From assembly GCF_003116035.1 (NCBI RefSeq), contig NZ_LGQW01000002.1, positions 62,001 to 126,000 on the forward strand: DNA of 64,000 bases. Direction: 5' to 3'. How positions within the stretch are numbered: the first letter of the stretch is position 1; each line of letters opens with the position of its first letter. The DNA comes from Azospirillum sp. TSH64. GTDB lineage: Bacteria; Pseudomonadota; Alphaproteobacteria; Azospirillales; Azospirillaceae. The notes under the pieces are model-generated. The model did not search any database. It saw nothing but the letters and a program-made list of their open reading frames with translations, and was not told the origin of the DNA. Both the position numbers and the translations under genes were made by a program. Shown piece after piece: positions 1 through 10,012 of the stretch.

Positions 1-1
1 C

Positions 2-1033
2 ATCGCCGCCCGGGCCGCCCAGGCCGGCCGGCTGGTCACCTTCGGCATCGCCCCGACCCGGCCGGAGACCGGCTACGGCTATATCCGCCGCGGCCATTCG
101 ATGGACGAGGCCGACGGCGCCTACAATGTCGCCGCCTTCGTCGAGAAGCCGTCGCTGGAGGTGGCGGAGCGCTACCTCGCCGAAGGCACCTATGCCTGGA
201 ACAGCGGCATGTTCCTGTTCCCGGCCTCCCGCCTGCTGGCCGAGCTGGAGCGCCATGCCCCGGCGGTGCTGGCCGCCTGCCGCGAGGCGCTGGAGCAGGG
301 CTCGAAGGACCTCGACTTCTTCCGCCTGGACGCCGCCGCCTTCGCCAAGGCGCCCAGCATCTCCATCGACTATGCGGTGATGGAGCGCACCGACCGCGCC
401 GCCGTCGTCCCCTGCGAGATCGGCTGGACCGACGTCGGCGCCTGGTCGGCGCTGTGGGACGTCGGCAACAAGGACGGCGAGGGCAACGTCATCGTCGGCG
501 ACGTGCTGCTGGAAGGCGCCCGCGACTGCTACGTCCGCAGCGAGAACCACCTGACCGCGGTGGTCGGGGTGGAGAATGCCGTGGTGGTGGTGGTGGACGA
601 CGCCGTTCTGGTCGCCGACCGCTCCCAGGCGCAGGACGTCAAGCGCATCGTCGACCGGCTGAAGGCCGAGGGGCGCAGCGAGTCCGTCAGCCACCGCCGG
701 GTCCACCGCCCCTGGGGCTCCTACCAGTCGCTGCACACCGGCGAGCGCTTCCAGGTGAAGAGCCTGACCATCGCCCCCGGCTCGCGCCTGTCGCTCCAGA
801 AGCACCATCACCGTGCCGAGCATTGGGTGGTGGTCAACGGCACCGCGCTCGTCACCCGCGGCGAGGAGCAGGTGATGGTCTATGAGAACCAGTCGATCTA
901 CATCCCGATCGGCACGGTCCACCGGCTGGAGAACCCCGGCAAGGTGCCGCTGACCATCATCGAGGTGCAGTCCGGTTCCTATCTGGGCGAGGACGACATC
1001 GTCCGGCTCGAGGACGTCTACGGCCGCAACTGA
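2..1033 (+). CDS. manC: Mannose-1-phosphate guanylyltransferase / mannose-6-phosphate isomerase, 5' end cut by window
   Basis: Bifunctional cytosolic enzyme that makes GDP-mannose for polysaccharide synthesis. The reading frame is already open at base 2, so the start lies outside the window; 343 residues are visible of a family that is usually about 470-480. The visible part begins inside the nucleotidyltransferase domain, where PETGYGYI is typical of ManC/AlgA. It ends in a type II phosphomannose isomerase cupin with HHHRAEHW, then the closing stretch LEDVYGR. The stop is followed directly by strong hairpins. The first ATG in view (base 101) is internal to the conserved domain and is not the start. 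Confidence 0.95.
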   Translation: MAARAAQAGRLVTFGIAPTRPETGYGYIRRGHSMDEADGAYNVAAFVEKPSLEVAERYLAEGTYAWNSGMFLFPASRLLAELERHAPAVLAACREALEQGSKDLDFFRLDAAAFAKAPSISIDYAVMERTDRAAVVPCEIGWTDVGAWSALWDVGNKDGEGNVIVGDVLLEGARDCYVRSENHLTAVVGVENAVVVVVDDAVLVADRSQAQDVKRIVDRLKAEGRSESVSHRRVHRPWGSYQSLHTGERFQVKSLTIAPGSRLSLQKHHHRAEHWVVVNGTALVTRGEEQVMVYENQSIYIPIGTVHRLENPGKVPLTIIEVQSGSYLGEDDIVRLEDVYGRN

Positions 1034-1171
1034 GCGGCAACGGCCGTTGCCGCCGCAGGGCGGCGACCCGCGGGCACGTGCCCGCGACAGCCAAGCGGGC
1101 GGACGGCCTCGCCGGCGATTGAGGTCAATGATGACAGGCGACGCCTTCGCGCAAGCGGAGGCGTCGCCTGT
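1034..1171 (+). terminator. Hairpin cascade after manC
   Basis: Three self-complementary elements follow the manC stop. A perfect 20-base palindrome lies at 1034-1053 and a perfect 18-base palindrome at 1069-1086. A 13-bp perfect stem (1134-1146 with 1159-1171) is continued by CGC-GCAA-GCG, so it can close with a GNRA loop. There is no clear U-tract, so the termination mode is uncertain. The elements probably insulate manC from the secretion genes downstream. Confidence 0.6.
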
Positions 1172-1281
1172 GTCTTCCTGCGGTTGCGGACATTGGCGGC
1201 TTGGTCCGGGTCGCCGACTTCCGGTAGAAAGGGGCGCGAGGGTGCCGCAGCGGCGCCCCGCCTTCTGCTGCCGGGACCATC

Positions 1282-1701
1282 ATGACCATCGAGCCGCCGC
1301 CGGACGACCGCATCCCCGAACTCTATGCCGACGGGGTCTTCGACATCGGCTTCGGCAACGGCATGGTCCGCATCGACCTGTTCAGCCTGTCGGCGCTGCG
1401 CAAGGACGGCAACGGCCAGCCGCTGCCCGCCATCCGCCAGCGGGTGGTGATGAGCCTGCCGGGATTCCTCGCCAGCCTGTCCGCGCTGGAGGGCATGCGC
1501 CAGCGGCTGGAGGCGGCCGGCGTGCTGCCGCCCAATTCCGGCGCCATGCCGGCTCCCGCTTCCCCTCACGGCTCTCCTGCCGCTCCGGCCTTCCAGGGCA
1601 ATGCGCAGGCTCCGGTGCCGGGGGCGGTCCAGCCGGCTTCCCCCTCCCAGGCGCCCCCGCCCGCTCCACCCACCCGGCCCCGCTCGCCGAATTTCGGCTG
1701 A
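1282..1701 (+). CDS. Small uncharacterised protein ahead of type I secretion genes
   Basis: I do not recognise the family. The 139-residue product has a compact first half (about residues 1-80) with a short beta-like stretch, DIGFGNGMVRIDLFSL. The second half is rich in proline, alanine and serine and looks disordered. There is no signal peptide or membrane segment. The ATG at 1282 follows a modest purine stretch. The stop is only 3 bases from the start of the secretion ATPase, so the two are very likely cotranscribed and perhaps translationally coupled. A role as accessory factor or specificity partner of the exporter is inference from position only. Confidence 0.7.
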   Translation: MTIEPPPDDRIPELYADGVFDIGFGNGMVRIDLFSLSALRKDGNGQPLPAIRQRVVMSLPGFLASLSALEGMRQRLEAAGVLPPNSGAMPAPASPHGSPAAPAFQGNAQAPVPGAVQPASPSQAPPPAPPTRPRSPNFG

Positions 1702-1704
1702 CCG

Positions 1705-3909
1705 ATGCCGGACGCCAGCACCACCGTCGCCGCCCCGCCCCCCGGTCCGGAGGCCGCGCCGAACCACGACGAGAGCACCGCGCTGCGCTGCCTGACGCTG
1801 GTGGCGCGCCATCACGGCCTGTCGGCCTCGCCGTCCGCCCTGCGCGCCCGCGTCGCCCCCGGCAGGGGGGAGCCCTCCACCGCCGACCTGCTGCGCATCG
1901 CCGCCGCCACCGGCTTCAAGGCGACCGCCCGCCGGCTTGACTGGAAGGGCCTGCAATCCCTCCCCCCCGTTTTCCCGCTGCTGGCCCGGCTGTCCAACGG
2001 CAACACCGTCATCCTGATCGGCCTGTCGCGCCCGACCCGTCCCGACGAAGAGCCCATGGTCGGCGTCGTCGATCCGCTGGCCGACCGGCTGGACGTGATC
2101 GACGTGCCGCGCGACCGCTTCCTGGAGCGCTGGGACGGCGAGCTGGTCTTCCTCAAGCCGCGCCACGGCCTTGCCGACCCGCGCCAGCCCTTCGGCCTGC
2201 GCTGGTTCGTGCCGGAGATCCTGCGCCAGAAATCCGCCTTCCGCGACGTGGTGGTGGCGGCGCTGGTGCTGCACGCGCTCGCCCTCGTCGTCCCGGTCTA
2301 TTTCCAGATCGTGATCGACAAGGTGCTGGTGAACGAGACCGTCGCCACGCTCCAGGTGCTGACCATCGGTGTGCTGGGCGCCCTGCTGTTCGAGGCGGGC
2401 TTCCGCTTCCTGCGCCAGTTCATCCTGCTGGCGGCGGCCAACCGCATCGACATCCGCCTGTTGAACCGCACCTTCGGCCATCTCCTCAACCTGCCGATCA
2501 CCTTTTTCGACGGGCATTCGGCCGGCGTCACCGTGCGCCACATGCAGCAGGTCGAGCGCATCCGCGAGTTCCTGACCGGCAACCTGCTGTCCACCGTGCT
2601 CGACAGCCTGGTGCTGCTGGTCTTCCTGCCGGTGCTGTTCTTCTATTCGGTCAAGCTGACGCTGGTGGCGCTGCTGTTCGCAGGATTGATCGCCGGCGTG
2701 GTGGTAGCATTGGTGCCGGTCTACCGCAGCCGCTTGCATGACCTCTACAACGCCGACGCCGAGCGGCAGGCCATGCTGGTGGAGACCATCCACGGCATGC
2801 GCACCGTCAAGTCCTCGGCATTGGAGCCGCAGCAGCGCCGCAGCTGGGACCGCAAGGCCGCCCGCGCGGTGACCAGCCATTACCGGGTCGGCCGCATCTC
2901 CATCGCCGCCCGCACGGTGACCGAGTTCCTGGAGAAGGCGATGATGGTGGCGGTGGTCGCCGTCGGCGCCTTCGACGTCTTCGACCGCCAGCTGTCGGTC
3001 GGCGCGCTCATCGCCTTCCAGATGCTGTCGGGCCGGGTGGTGACGCCGCTGGTCCAGATCGTCTCGCTGATCCACCAGTACCAGGAAACGGCACTCTCGG
3101 TGCGCATGCTGGGCGAGGTGATGAACCACCCGGCCGAACCGCGGCGCGAGGGCAGCGGCGCCTGCCCCGCCCTGATCGGCCGCATCGAGATCGAGGGGCT
3201 CGGCTTCCGCTACGACCGCAACCGGCCGGCGGCGCTCGACGGCGTCACCCTGACCGTGCCGGCCGGGTCGGTCGTCGGGCTGGTCGGGCGCAGCGGCTCG
3301 GGCAAGAGCACACTGATGCGGCTGCTCCAGGGCTTCTACCCGGTGCAGGAGGGCAGCATCCGCTATGACGGGCTCGACATCCGCGAGCTGGACCTGGCCC
3401 ATCTGCGCCGCTCCATCGGCGTGGTGCTTCAGGAGAATTTCCTGTTCCGCGGCACCATCCGCGACAACATCGCCATGACCATGCCGGAGGCCAGCCGCGA
3501 GGAGATCGTCGAGGCCGCCCGGCTGGCCGGCGCCGACGAGTTCATCCACCGCCTGCCCGACGGCTACGACACGCTGGTGGAGGAGGGGGCGAGCAACCTG
3601 TCCGGCGGCCAGAAGCAGCGCATCGCCATCGCACGCGCCCTGCTGCCCCAGCCGCGCCTGCTGATCCTGGACGAGGCGACCAGTGCGCTCGACCCCGACA
3701 GCGAGGCCATCGTCATGGCCAATCTGCGGCGCATCGCCCATGGCCGCACCGTGCTGATCGTCACCCACCGGCTCTCCACCCTGACCGGCTGCGACACCAT
3801 CGCCGTGCTGGAGCAGGGCCGCCTGCTCGACCTCGCCCCCCATCCCATCCTGCTCGACCGCTGCGCCGAATACCGGCATCTGTGGCAGCAGCAGAACCGG
3901 GGGCGCTGA
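1705..3909 (+). CDS. Type I secretion system permease/ATPase (HlyB-like)
   Basis: Inner-membrane ABC exporter of 734 residues that drives one-step secretion of a protein substrate through an adaptor and an outer-membrane channel. Residues about 22-150 are a C39-peptidase-like domain in which the catalytic cysteine position is Thr, as in HlyB-type non-cleaving domains, so no leader peptide is expected to be cut. Membrane segments occupy about 180-440. The nucleotide-binding domain has Walker A GRSGSGKST (528-536), signature LSGGQKQR (632-639) and Walker B LLILDEATSALD (652-663). The gene sits 4 bases before the HlyD-like adaptor. No secreted RTX-type substrate and no TolC are visible, so those partners lie elsewhere. 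Confidence 0.93.
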   Translation: MPDASTTVAAPPPGPEAAPNHDESTALRCLTLVARHHGLSASPSALRARVAPGRGEPSTADLLRIAAATGFKATARRLDWKGLQSLPPVFPLLARLSNGNTVILIGLSRPTRPDEEPMVGVVDPLADRLDVIDVPRDRFLERWDGELVFLKPRHGLADPRQPFGLRWFVPEILRQKSAFRDVVVAALVLHALALVVPVYFQIVIDKVLVNETVATLQVLTIGVLGALLFEAGFRFLRQFILLAAANRIDIRLLNRTFGHLLNLPITFFDGHSAGVTVRHMQQVERIREFLTGNLLSTVLDSLVLLVFLPVLFFYSVKLTLVALLFAGLIAGVVVALVPVYRSRLHDLYNADAERQAMLVETIHGMRTVKSSALEPQQRRSWDRKAARAVTSHYRVGRISIAARTVTEFLEKAMMVAVVAVGAFDVFDRQLSVGALIAFQMLSGRVVTPLVQIVSLIHQYQETALSVRMLGEVMNHPAEPRREGSGACPALIGRIEIEGLGFRYDRNRPAALDGVTLTVPAGSVVGLVGRSGSGKSTLMRLLQGFYPVQEGSIRYDGLDIRELDLAHLRRSIGVVLQENFLFRGTIRDNIAMTMPEASREEIVEAARLAGADEFIHRLPDGYDTLVEEGASNLSGGQKQRIAIARALLPQPRLLILDEATSALDPDSEAIVMANLRRIAHGRTVLIVTHRLSTLTGCDTIAVLEQGRLLDLAPHPILLDRCAEYRHLWQQQNRGR

Positions 3910-3913
3910 AGCC

Positions 3914-5422
3914 ATGCCCGACACGCAAATGCCCGAAGCAGGGGTGCCCGAAATCGACAGCCGGGACGCAGCACCGGCGGAGACCGGCCGCGAGGTCGTG
4001 CCGGCCAAGGCCGAGCCCCCGCCCGCTCCCGCCCCTGCGCGCCGTCGCCCTGCCCTGCCCGCCCCGTCGTCCCCGCCGCCGGGCTTCGCGCTGGACTATC
4101 TGCCGGACGGGGCGGCCATCGAGCATGCGCCGCTGCCGCGGGCGGCGCGCTCCACCCTCTATGTGCTGGCCGGGCTGCTTGTGGCGCTGGTGCTGTGGGC
4201 CGGCTTCGCCCAGGTCGACCGCATCGTCACCGCCGGCGGCCGGCTGGTGACCACCGCACCGCTGGTGGTGGCCCAGCCGCTGGAGACCGCGGTGGTGCGC
4301 GGCGTCGACGTGCAGGTCGGCGACTTTGTCCGGGCCGGCGACCGTCTGGCGACGCTCGACCCCACCTTCGCCGCGGCGGATCTGGCCGACCTGACCGCCA
4401 AGCTCGCCAGCGTCGAGGCGCAGATCGGCCGGCTGCGCGCCGAACTGGACGGCGGCGATTTCATTCCCGCCAACAACCCGGATGCGGCGGTGCAGGCCGC
4501 CATCCTCGAGCGCCGCCGCGCCGAATACCGCTCCCGCCTCGCCTCGCTCGACGAGAAGGCAGGCCAGCTGGACAGCGCCATCGCCGCCGGCCGCCGCGCC
4601 CAGGCCGGGCTTGCCGAGCGCCTCGCCGTGGTGGGCGAGGTCGAGGATATCCGCCGCCAGCTTCAGGAGCGCCAGACCGGGTCCCGCCTGACCTGGCTGG
4701 AGGCGCGGGTCGAGCGGCTGCGCATGCGCGATGAGCTGACCGCCCTCCAGGACCGCGAGCAGGCGAGCGCGCACGAGCTGCGCGGCGTCCAGGCCGACCG
4801 CGCCGCCTTCATCGACGAATGGAGGCGCAAGACGGCGGAGGAACTGGTGGAGCAGACCCGCCAGCGGGCCACGCTGGTCGAGCAGATCGCCAAGGCCGAG
4901 CGCCGCCGCTCGCTGGTCACCCTGACCGCCCCGGTCGACGCGGTGGTGCTGGAGGTGGCCAAGCGCTCCGTCGGTTCCGTCATCCGCGAGGCCGAGCCGC
5001 TGGTCACCCTGGTTCCCGCCGACGTGCCGCTGGAGGTGGAGGCGGAGATCCCGTCGCGCGACATCGGTCTGGTCCGTGTCGGCGACTTCGTGCGGGTGAA
5101 GCTCGACGCCTTCCCCTTCCAGCGCCACGGCACCCTGCCCGGCGAGATCCGCACCATCAGCGCCGACGCCTTCACCCACGATCCCTCGGGCGCCCAGGCC
5201 GCCGCCGCCATCAACCCGGACGGCCCCCGTCCAACTGCCGGCGCCGTCTTCCGCACCCGCATCCGCCTGACCGACACCCGGCTGGAGGGGGTGCCCGCCG
5301 GCACGCTGCTCAGCCCCGGCATGGTCGCCTCGGCCGAGATCCGCGTCGGCACCCGTTCGGTCCTGTCCTACTTCCTCTACCCCGTCATCCGCGCCCTGGA
5401 CGAAAGCATCCGCGAGCCGTAA
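3914..5422 (+). CDS. HlyD-family periplasmic adaptor of type I secretion
   Basis: Membrane-fusion protein of 502 residues that bridges the ABC exporter to an outer-membrane channel. It has a proline-rich cytosolic N-terminus (1-60), one membrane anchor near residues 77-97, a lipoyl-like half (VVRGVDVQVGDFVRAGD), and a long alpha-helical hairpin with many Arg/Glu/Ala heptads (about 150-330). A second lipoyl half follows (LTAPVDAVVLEVA), then a beta-barrel domain. The start is 4 bases after the upstream stop, so it is in one operon with the ATPase. The N-terminal proline-rich extension is longer than usual for the family. Confidence 0.93.
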   Translation: MPDTQMPEAGVPEIDSRDAAPAETGREVVPAKAEPPPAPAPARRRPALPAPSSPPPGFALDYLPDGAAIEHAPLPRAARSTLYVLAGLLVALVLWAGFAQVDRIVTAGGRLVTTAPLVVAQPLETAVVRGVDVQVGDFVRAGDRLATLDPTFAAADLADLTAKLASVEAQIGRLRAELDGGDFIPANNPDAAVQAAILERRRAEYRSRLASLDEKAGQLDSAIAAGRRAQAGLAERLAVVGEVEDIRRQLQERQTGSRLTWLEARVERLRMRDELTALQDREQASAHELRGVQADRAAFIDEWRRKTAEELVEQTRQRATLVEQIAKAERRRSLVTLTAPVDAVVLEVAKRSVGSVIREAEPLVTLVPADVPLEVEAEIPSRDIGLVRVGDFVRVKLDAFPFQRHGTLPGEIRTISADAFTHDPSGAQAAAAINPDGPRPTAGAVFRTRIRLTDTRLEGVPAGTLLSPGMVASAEIRVGTRSVLSYFLYPVIRALDESIREP

Positions 5423-5532
5423 CGGGCCGGGTCCGTCCCCAGCCCCTTCCCTGCCGCGTCAAAGTTTCCAAGTGGCGCCTGTCCGGCGGATGGGGTACCC
5501 ACCCACCAGCCCATTCAGCGACAGGTCTGGTG

Positions 5533-6933
5533 ATGCAGCGGATAGGTCCTTTCCTCTTTGCCGTCCTGGCAACCATCTCGGCGTTCTTTCTGGTCTGGAG
5601 CCTTCCGCCCTTCCAGACCGCCGACGAGCCCGCCCACATCTACCGGGCCAACATGATCACCCACGGCTTCTGGGTGGCCGCCAAGGTCCAGACCGACGGC
5701 CGGATCGCGGCGGGCGGCCCGTCCGACCTCGCGATCATCGAGGCCTATTTCCCCTTCCACCATGTTCCCTTCAAGCCCGACGAGAAGGCCAACCTGGAGG
5801 ATTTCGCCAAGTCCTTCACCGCCCGCTGGGACGGCCGGGTCTTCAACGTCGCGGCGGAGAACACCGCCCCCTACCCGCCCTTCTTCTACCTGCCGCAGGC
5901 CGCCGCCATCGCCGTCGGCAAGGCCATCGACCTGCCGGTGGTGCAGACGCTGTATCTGGCGCGGGCGGCCAACGCGCTGACCTGCATCGCCGTCGGCTTC
6001 TTCGCCCTGCTGCTGGCCGGCCGGGCGCATCTGCCGCTGTTCGCGGTGCTGCTGCTGCCGATGTCGGTCTCGCTCTACGCTTCGATGAGCCAGGACGGGC
6101 TGGTGATCACCGTCACGGCACTCGGCATCGCCTTCCTGGCCCGGGCGCTGTCGGAAGGCCGGCCGCTGCGCAGCGCGGAGGTCTGGGCCAGTGCGGTCTG
6201 CTTCGCCCTGGTGGGCATGACCAAGCAGCCCTACGCCCTGCTCTGCCTGATGCCCCTGGCGGTCCCGGCCGAGCGGGCGGCGGTGAAGCGCCTCGCGGTC
6301 GCCGCCTCGCTGGCCGCCGCCGTCGGCTGGGCGGTGTGGATGGCGCTTGCCGTGCAGACCCCGCTGATCCGCCAGGACGCCCCGACCGACGCCATGGGGC
6401 AGCTCCGCTTCCTGCTGGGCGACCCGCTGGCCGTCCTCATCATCGCGGTGAAGACCTTCCAGGTCTGGGGCAACGAGTATTACCAGCAGTTCGTCGGCAT
6501 CCTCGGCTGGGTCGATACAAGGCTGCCCAGGCCCTATTACGCCGCCGCCTATCTGGTCCTGCTGCTGTCCTTCCTGCCGCTGCTGCTCGGCCGCCGGGCG
6601 GTGGACTGGTATTCCGGCGCGCCGGCGCGGGCCTCGGCGGTGACCGCGGCCATCGTGCTGGCGACCGGGGCGCTGCTGTTCGGGGCGCTCTACATGGTGT
6701 GGACGCCGGTCGGCCAGCTGTGGGTCGACGGCGTGCAGGGACGCTATTTCCTGCCGTTGGCGGCCCTGCTGCCGCTGGCCTTCGCCAGCGGCCGGCAGGA
6801 GGCGGGAGCCGGCTGGTCCTCCGGTGTCGCGGGCGTGCTTGAGCGCGGCCTGACCTGGATGGTCTGGCTCTTCCCGATCGTCAGCATCCTGGTGGTCCAG
6901 CGCACCGTCATCCTGCGCTACTACCTCGACTAG
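5533..6933 (+). CDS. DUF2142 family multi-pass membrane protein
   Basis: The 466-residue integral membrane protein has about ten hydrophobic segments. The family signature appears early as a Pro-x-x-DEPAH motif (PPFQTADEPAHIYRAN), followed by a periplasmic loop. DUF2142 proteins resemble GT-C type glycosyltransferases or polymer synthases by topology, and no reaction is established. The reading frame is open far upstream, but similarity to the family begins at MQRIGPF, so I chose the ATG at 5533; a GTG one codon earlier is equally possible. Its place in a polysaccharide locus supports a role in surface glycan assembly (inference). Confidence 0.85.
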   Translation: MQRIGPFLFAVLATISAFFLVWSLPPFQTADEPAHIYRANMITHGFWVAAKVQTDGRIAAGGPSDLAIIEAYFPFHHVPFKPDEKANLEDFAKSFTARWDGRVFNVAAENTAPYPPFFYLPQAAAIAVGKAIDLPVVQTLYLARAANALTCIAVGFFALLLAGRAHLPLFAVLLLPMSVSLYASMSQDGLVITVTALGIAFLARALSEGRPLRSAEVWASAVCFALVGMTKQPYALLCLMPLAVPAERAAVKRLAVAASLAAAVGWAVWMALAVQTPLIRQDAPTDAMGQLRFLLGDPLAVLIIAVKTFQVWGNEYYQQFVGILGWVDTRLPRPYYAAAYLVLLLSFLPLLLGRRAVDWYSGAPARASAVTAAIVLATGALLFGALYMVWTPVGQLWVDGVQGRYFLPLAALLPLAFASGRQEAGAGWSSGVAGVLERGLTWMVWLFPIVSILVVQRTVILRYYLD

Positions 6934-6951
6934 CACGTCCCCACTCCCCAT

Positions 6952-6977
6952 CCGGCCCGCCCATCGGGGTGGGCCGG
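6952..6977 (+). terminator. Possible terminator after the DUF2142 gene
   Basis: A 7-bp perfect stem, CCGGCCC at 6952-6958 with GGGCCGG at 6971-6977, encloses a 12-base loop that can pair further internally. No U-tract follows. It lies 18 bases past the stop and before galE. Confidence 0.4.
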
Positions 6978-7098
6978 GGCGTTGGAGGCCGTTCCAATGA
7001 TGTCGCCCGTTCGGCGGAAAAGCCCGCAGTGCAGCATGGGCGGGCGACTATCTTCCGACTCTGCCCCAATCGGCCCCAATCGAAGACGAAGAGCGGAC

Positions 7099-8094
7099 AT
7101 GACCACGAGCGACAACGCGACCGTGCTGGTGACCGGCGGCGCCGGCTATATCGGCTCCCATGTGGTGCTGGCCCTGCGCGACCAGGGACGCGCCGTCGTG
7201 GTGCTGGACGATCTCTCCACCGGCCGGCGCTCGGCCCTGCCCGATGGGGTGCCGCTGGTCGAGGGCGATGTCGGCGACAAGGCCCTGCTGGCCGACATTT
7301 TCGCCCGCCACGGCATCGGCACCGTGATGCATTTCGCCGGCAGCATCGTCGTGCCGGAATCGGTGGAGCGGCCGCTCGCCTACTACCGCAACAACACGGT
7401 GAAGAGCCACGCCCTGGTGGAGGCCTGCGTCGAGGCCGGGATCGGCCGCTTCATCTTTTCCTCCACCGCCGCCGTCTACGGCATGCCGGAGCGGCTGCCC
7501 ATCGACGAGCAGACGCCGACCAGCCCGATCAACCCCTACGGCTCCTCCAAACTGATGACGGAATGGATGCTGCGCGACACCGCGGCGGCGCACGATCTGA
7601 GGTATGTGGCGCTGCGCTACTTCAACGTCGCCGGCGCCGATCCGCAGGGCCGCTCCGGCCAGGTGTCGAAGGTCGCCACCCATCTGATCAAGATCGCCGC
7701 CCAGACCGTCACCGGCCAGCGGGCGGAGCTGCAGATCTTCGGCGACGACTACGACACGGCGGACGGCACCTGCGTGCGCGACTACATCCATGTCAGCGAC
7801 CTCGCCGACGCCCATGTCGCCGCACTCCGCCATCTGGAGGCGGGCGGTGCGTCCGAGGTGATGAACTGCGGCTACGGCCGCGGCTATTCGGTGCGCGAGG
7901 TGCTGGCGATGGTGGAGTGGGTGACCGGCAAGCCGCTGCCGATGCGCATCGGCCCGCGCCGCGCCGGCGATCCTCCGGCCCTGGTGGCGGGCGTCGAGCG
8001 CATCGGCCGCACGCTCGACTGGACGCCGCGCCACGCCGACCTGGAGACCATCGTCGCCTCGGCGCTTGCCTGGGAGGAGCGGCTGGTCCGATAA
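7099..8094 (+). CDS. galE: UDP-glucose 4-epimerase
   Basis: Interconverts UDP-glucose and UDP-galactose, supplying galactose for surface glycans. The 331-residue short-chain dehydrogenase/reductase has an NAD-binding TGGAGYIGSH near the N-terminus, the catalytic serine region (IFSSTAAVYG) and the Tyr-x-x-x-Lys pair in NPYGSSK. The chain is open upstream to 6982, but conserved sequence starts at MTTSDNATVLVTGG, and GAAGAGCGGA before the ATG at 7099 can serve as ribosome binding site. It is convergent with the UDP-xylose synthase gene, and the two share a strong terminator. Confidence 0.95.
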   Translation: MTTSDNATVLVTGGAGYIGSHVVLALRDQGRAVVVLDDLSTGRRSALPDGVPLVEGDVGDKALLADIFARHGIGTVMHFAGSIVVPESVERPLAYYRNNTVKSHALVEACVEAGIGRFIFSSTAAVYGMPERLPIDEQTPTSPINPYGSSKLMTEWMLRDTAAAHDLRYVALRYFNVAGADPQGRSGQVSKVATHLIKIAAQTVTGQRAELQIFGDDYDTADGTCVRDYIHVSDLADAHVAALRHLEAGGASEVMNCGYGRGYSVREVLAMVEWVTGKPLPMRIGPRRAGDPPALVAGVERIGRTLDWTPRHADLETIVASALAWEERLVR

Positions 8095-8102
8095 GGAAGC
8101 CC

Positions 8103-8129
8103 GCTCTCCCGCAAGGGAGAGCAGGTTTT
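8103..8129. terminator. Strong intrinsic terminator between convergent galE and UDP-xylose synthase genes
   Basis: The perfect stem GCTCTCCC (8103-8110) / GGGAGAGC (8115-8122) closes on a GCAA tetraloop and is followed by a T-run at 8125-8129 on the plus strand. It ends galE. On the minus strand it lacks an equally good T-run but may still help end the long rfb operon. Confidence 0.85.
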
Positions 8130-8133
8130 TCCC

Positions 8134-9099
<966 letters not shown>

Positions 9100-9136
9100 C
9101 CTGTCCGGTCGGCCAGTTTGTCCGGCTGGAACGGCA

Positions 9137-10000
9137 TCAGCCCAGCAGCCCGAGCAGATAGCGCCCGTAGTCGTTCTTCTTCAGCGGTTCCGCCAGACGG
9201 CGGACCTGCTCGGCGTCGATCCAGCCGGAGGTGTAGGCGATCTCCTCCGGGCAGGCGATCTGCAGGCCCTGGCGGTGCTGGATGGTGCGGACGAACTCCG
9301 CCGCCTCCAGCAGGCTGTCGTGGGTGCCGGTGTCGAACCAGCCATAGCCGCGGCCCATCTGCTCGACCGACAGTTTGCCGAGATCGAGATAGGCGGCGTT
9401 GACCGAGGTGATCTCCAGCTCGCCTCTGGCCGACGGCTTCACCGCCGCGGCGATGTCCAGCACCTCGTTGTCGTAGAAGTAAAGCCCGGTCACCGCCCAT
9501 TTGGAGCGCGGGGCGACCGGCTTCTCCTCGATGCTCAGCGCCCGGCCTTGCGCGTCGAACTCCACCACGCCGTAGCGCTCGGGGTCGCGCACGGCATAGG
9601 CGAAGACGCTGGCGCCCTCGGTCTTCTCGCCGGCGGCGCGCAGGATGTTGGTCAGGCCGTGGCCGTAGAAGATGTTGTCGCCGAGGACCAGCGCGCAAGC
9701 ATCGTTGCCGACGAACTCGCGGCCGATGATGAAGGCCTGGGCCAGCCCGTCGGGCGAGGGCTGGATGGCATAGGTCAGGTTCAGGCCCCACTGCGACCCG
9801 TCGCCCAGCACCGTCTGGAACAGCGGCTGGTCGTGCGGGGTGGTGATGACCAGGATGTCGCGGATGCCCGCCAGCATCAGGGTGCTGAGCGGGAAATAGA
9901 TCATCGGCTTGTCGTAGATCGGCAGCAGCTGCTTGCTGATCGCCCGCGTCACCGGGTAGAGGCGGGTGCCGGACCCGCCGGCCAGGATGATGCCCTTCAT
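9137..10000 (-). CDS. rfbA: Glucose-1-phosphate thymidylyltransferase
   Basis: First step of dTDP-L-rhamnose synthesis: glucose-1-phosphate plus dTTP gives dTDP-glucose. The 287-residue protein has the N-terminal nucleotide-binding signature [14 protein letters not shown] and the substrate loop [16 protein letters not shown], and matches the usual RmlA length. It lies 12 bases downstream of rfbD in the same operon. Confidence 0.97.
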   Translation of the reverse strand: MKGIILAGGSGTRLYPVTRAISKQLLPIYDKPMIYFPLSTLMLAGIRDILVITTPHDQPLFQTVLGDGSQWGLNLTYAIQPSPDGLAQAFIIGREFVGNDACALVLGDNIFYGHGLTNILRAAGEKTEGASVFAYAVRDPERYGVVEFDAQGRALSIEEKPVAPRSKWAVTGLYFYDNEVLDIAAAVKPSARGELEITSVNAAYLDLGKLSVEQMGRGYGWFDTGTHDSLLEAAEFVRTIQHRQGLQIACPEEIAYTSGWIDAEQVRRLAEPLKKNDYGRYLLGLLG

Positions 10001-10012
10001 GGTCTTACGCCC

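Noticed and set aside
1018-4008. Minus-strand open frame of nearly 1,000 codons over the type I secretion ATPase
   Set aside because: Same reason: antisense shadow with Gln/His/Asp-rich nonsense composition.
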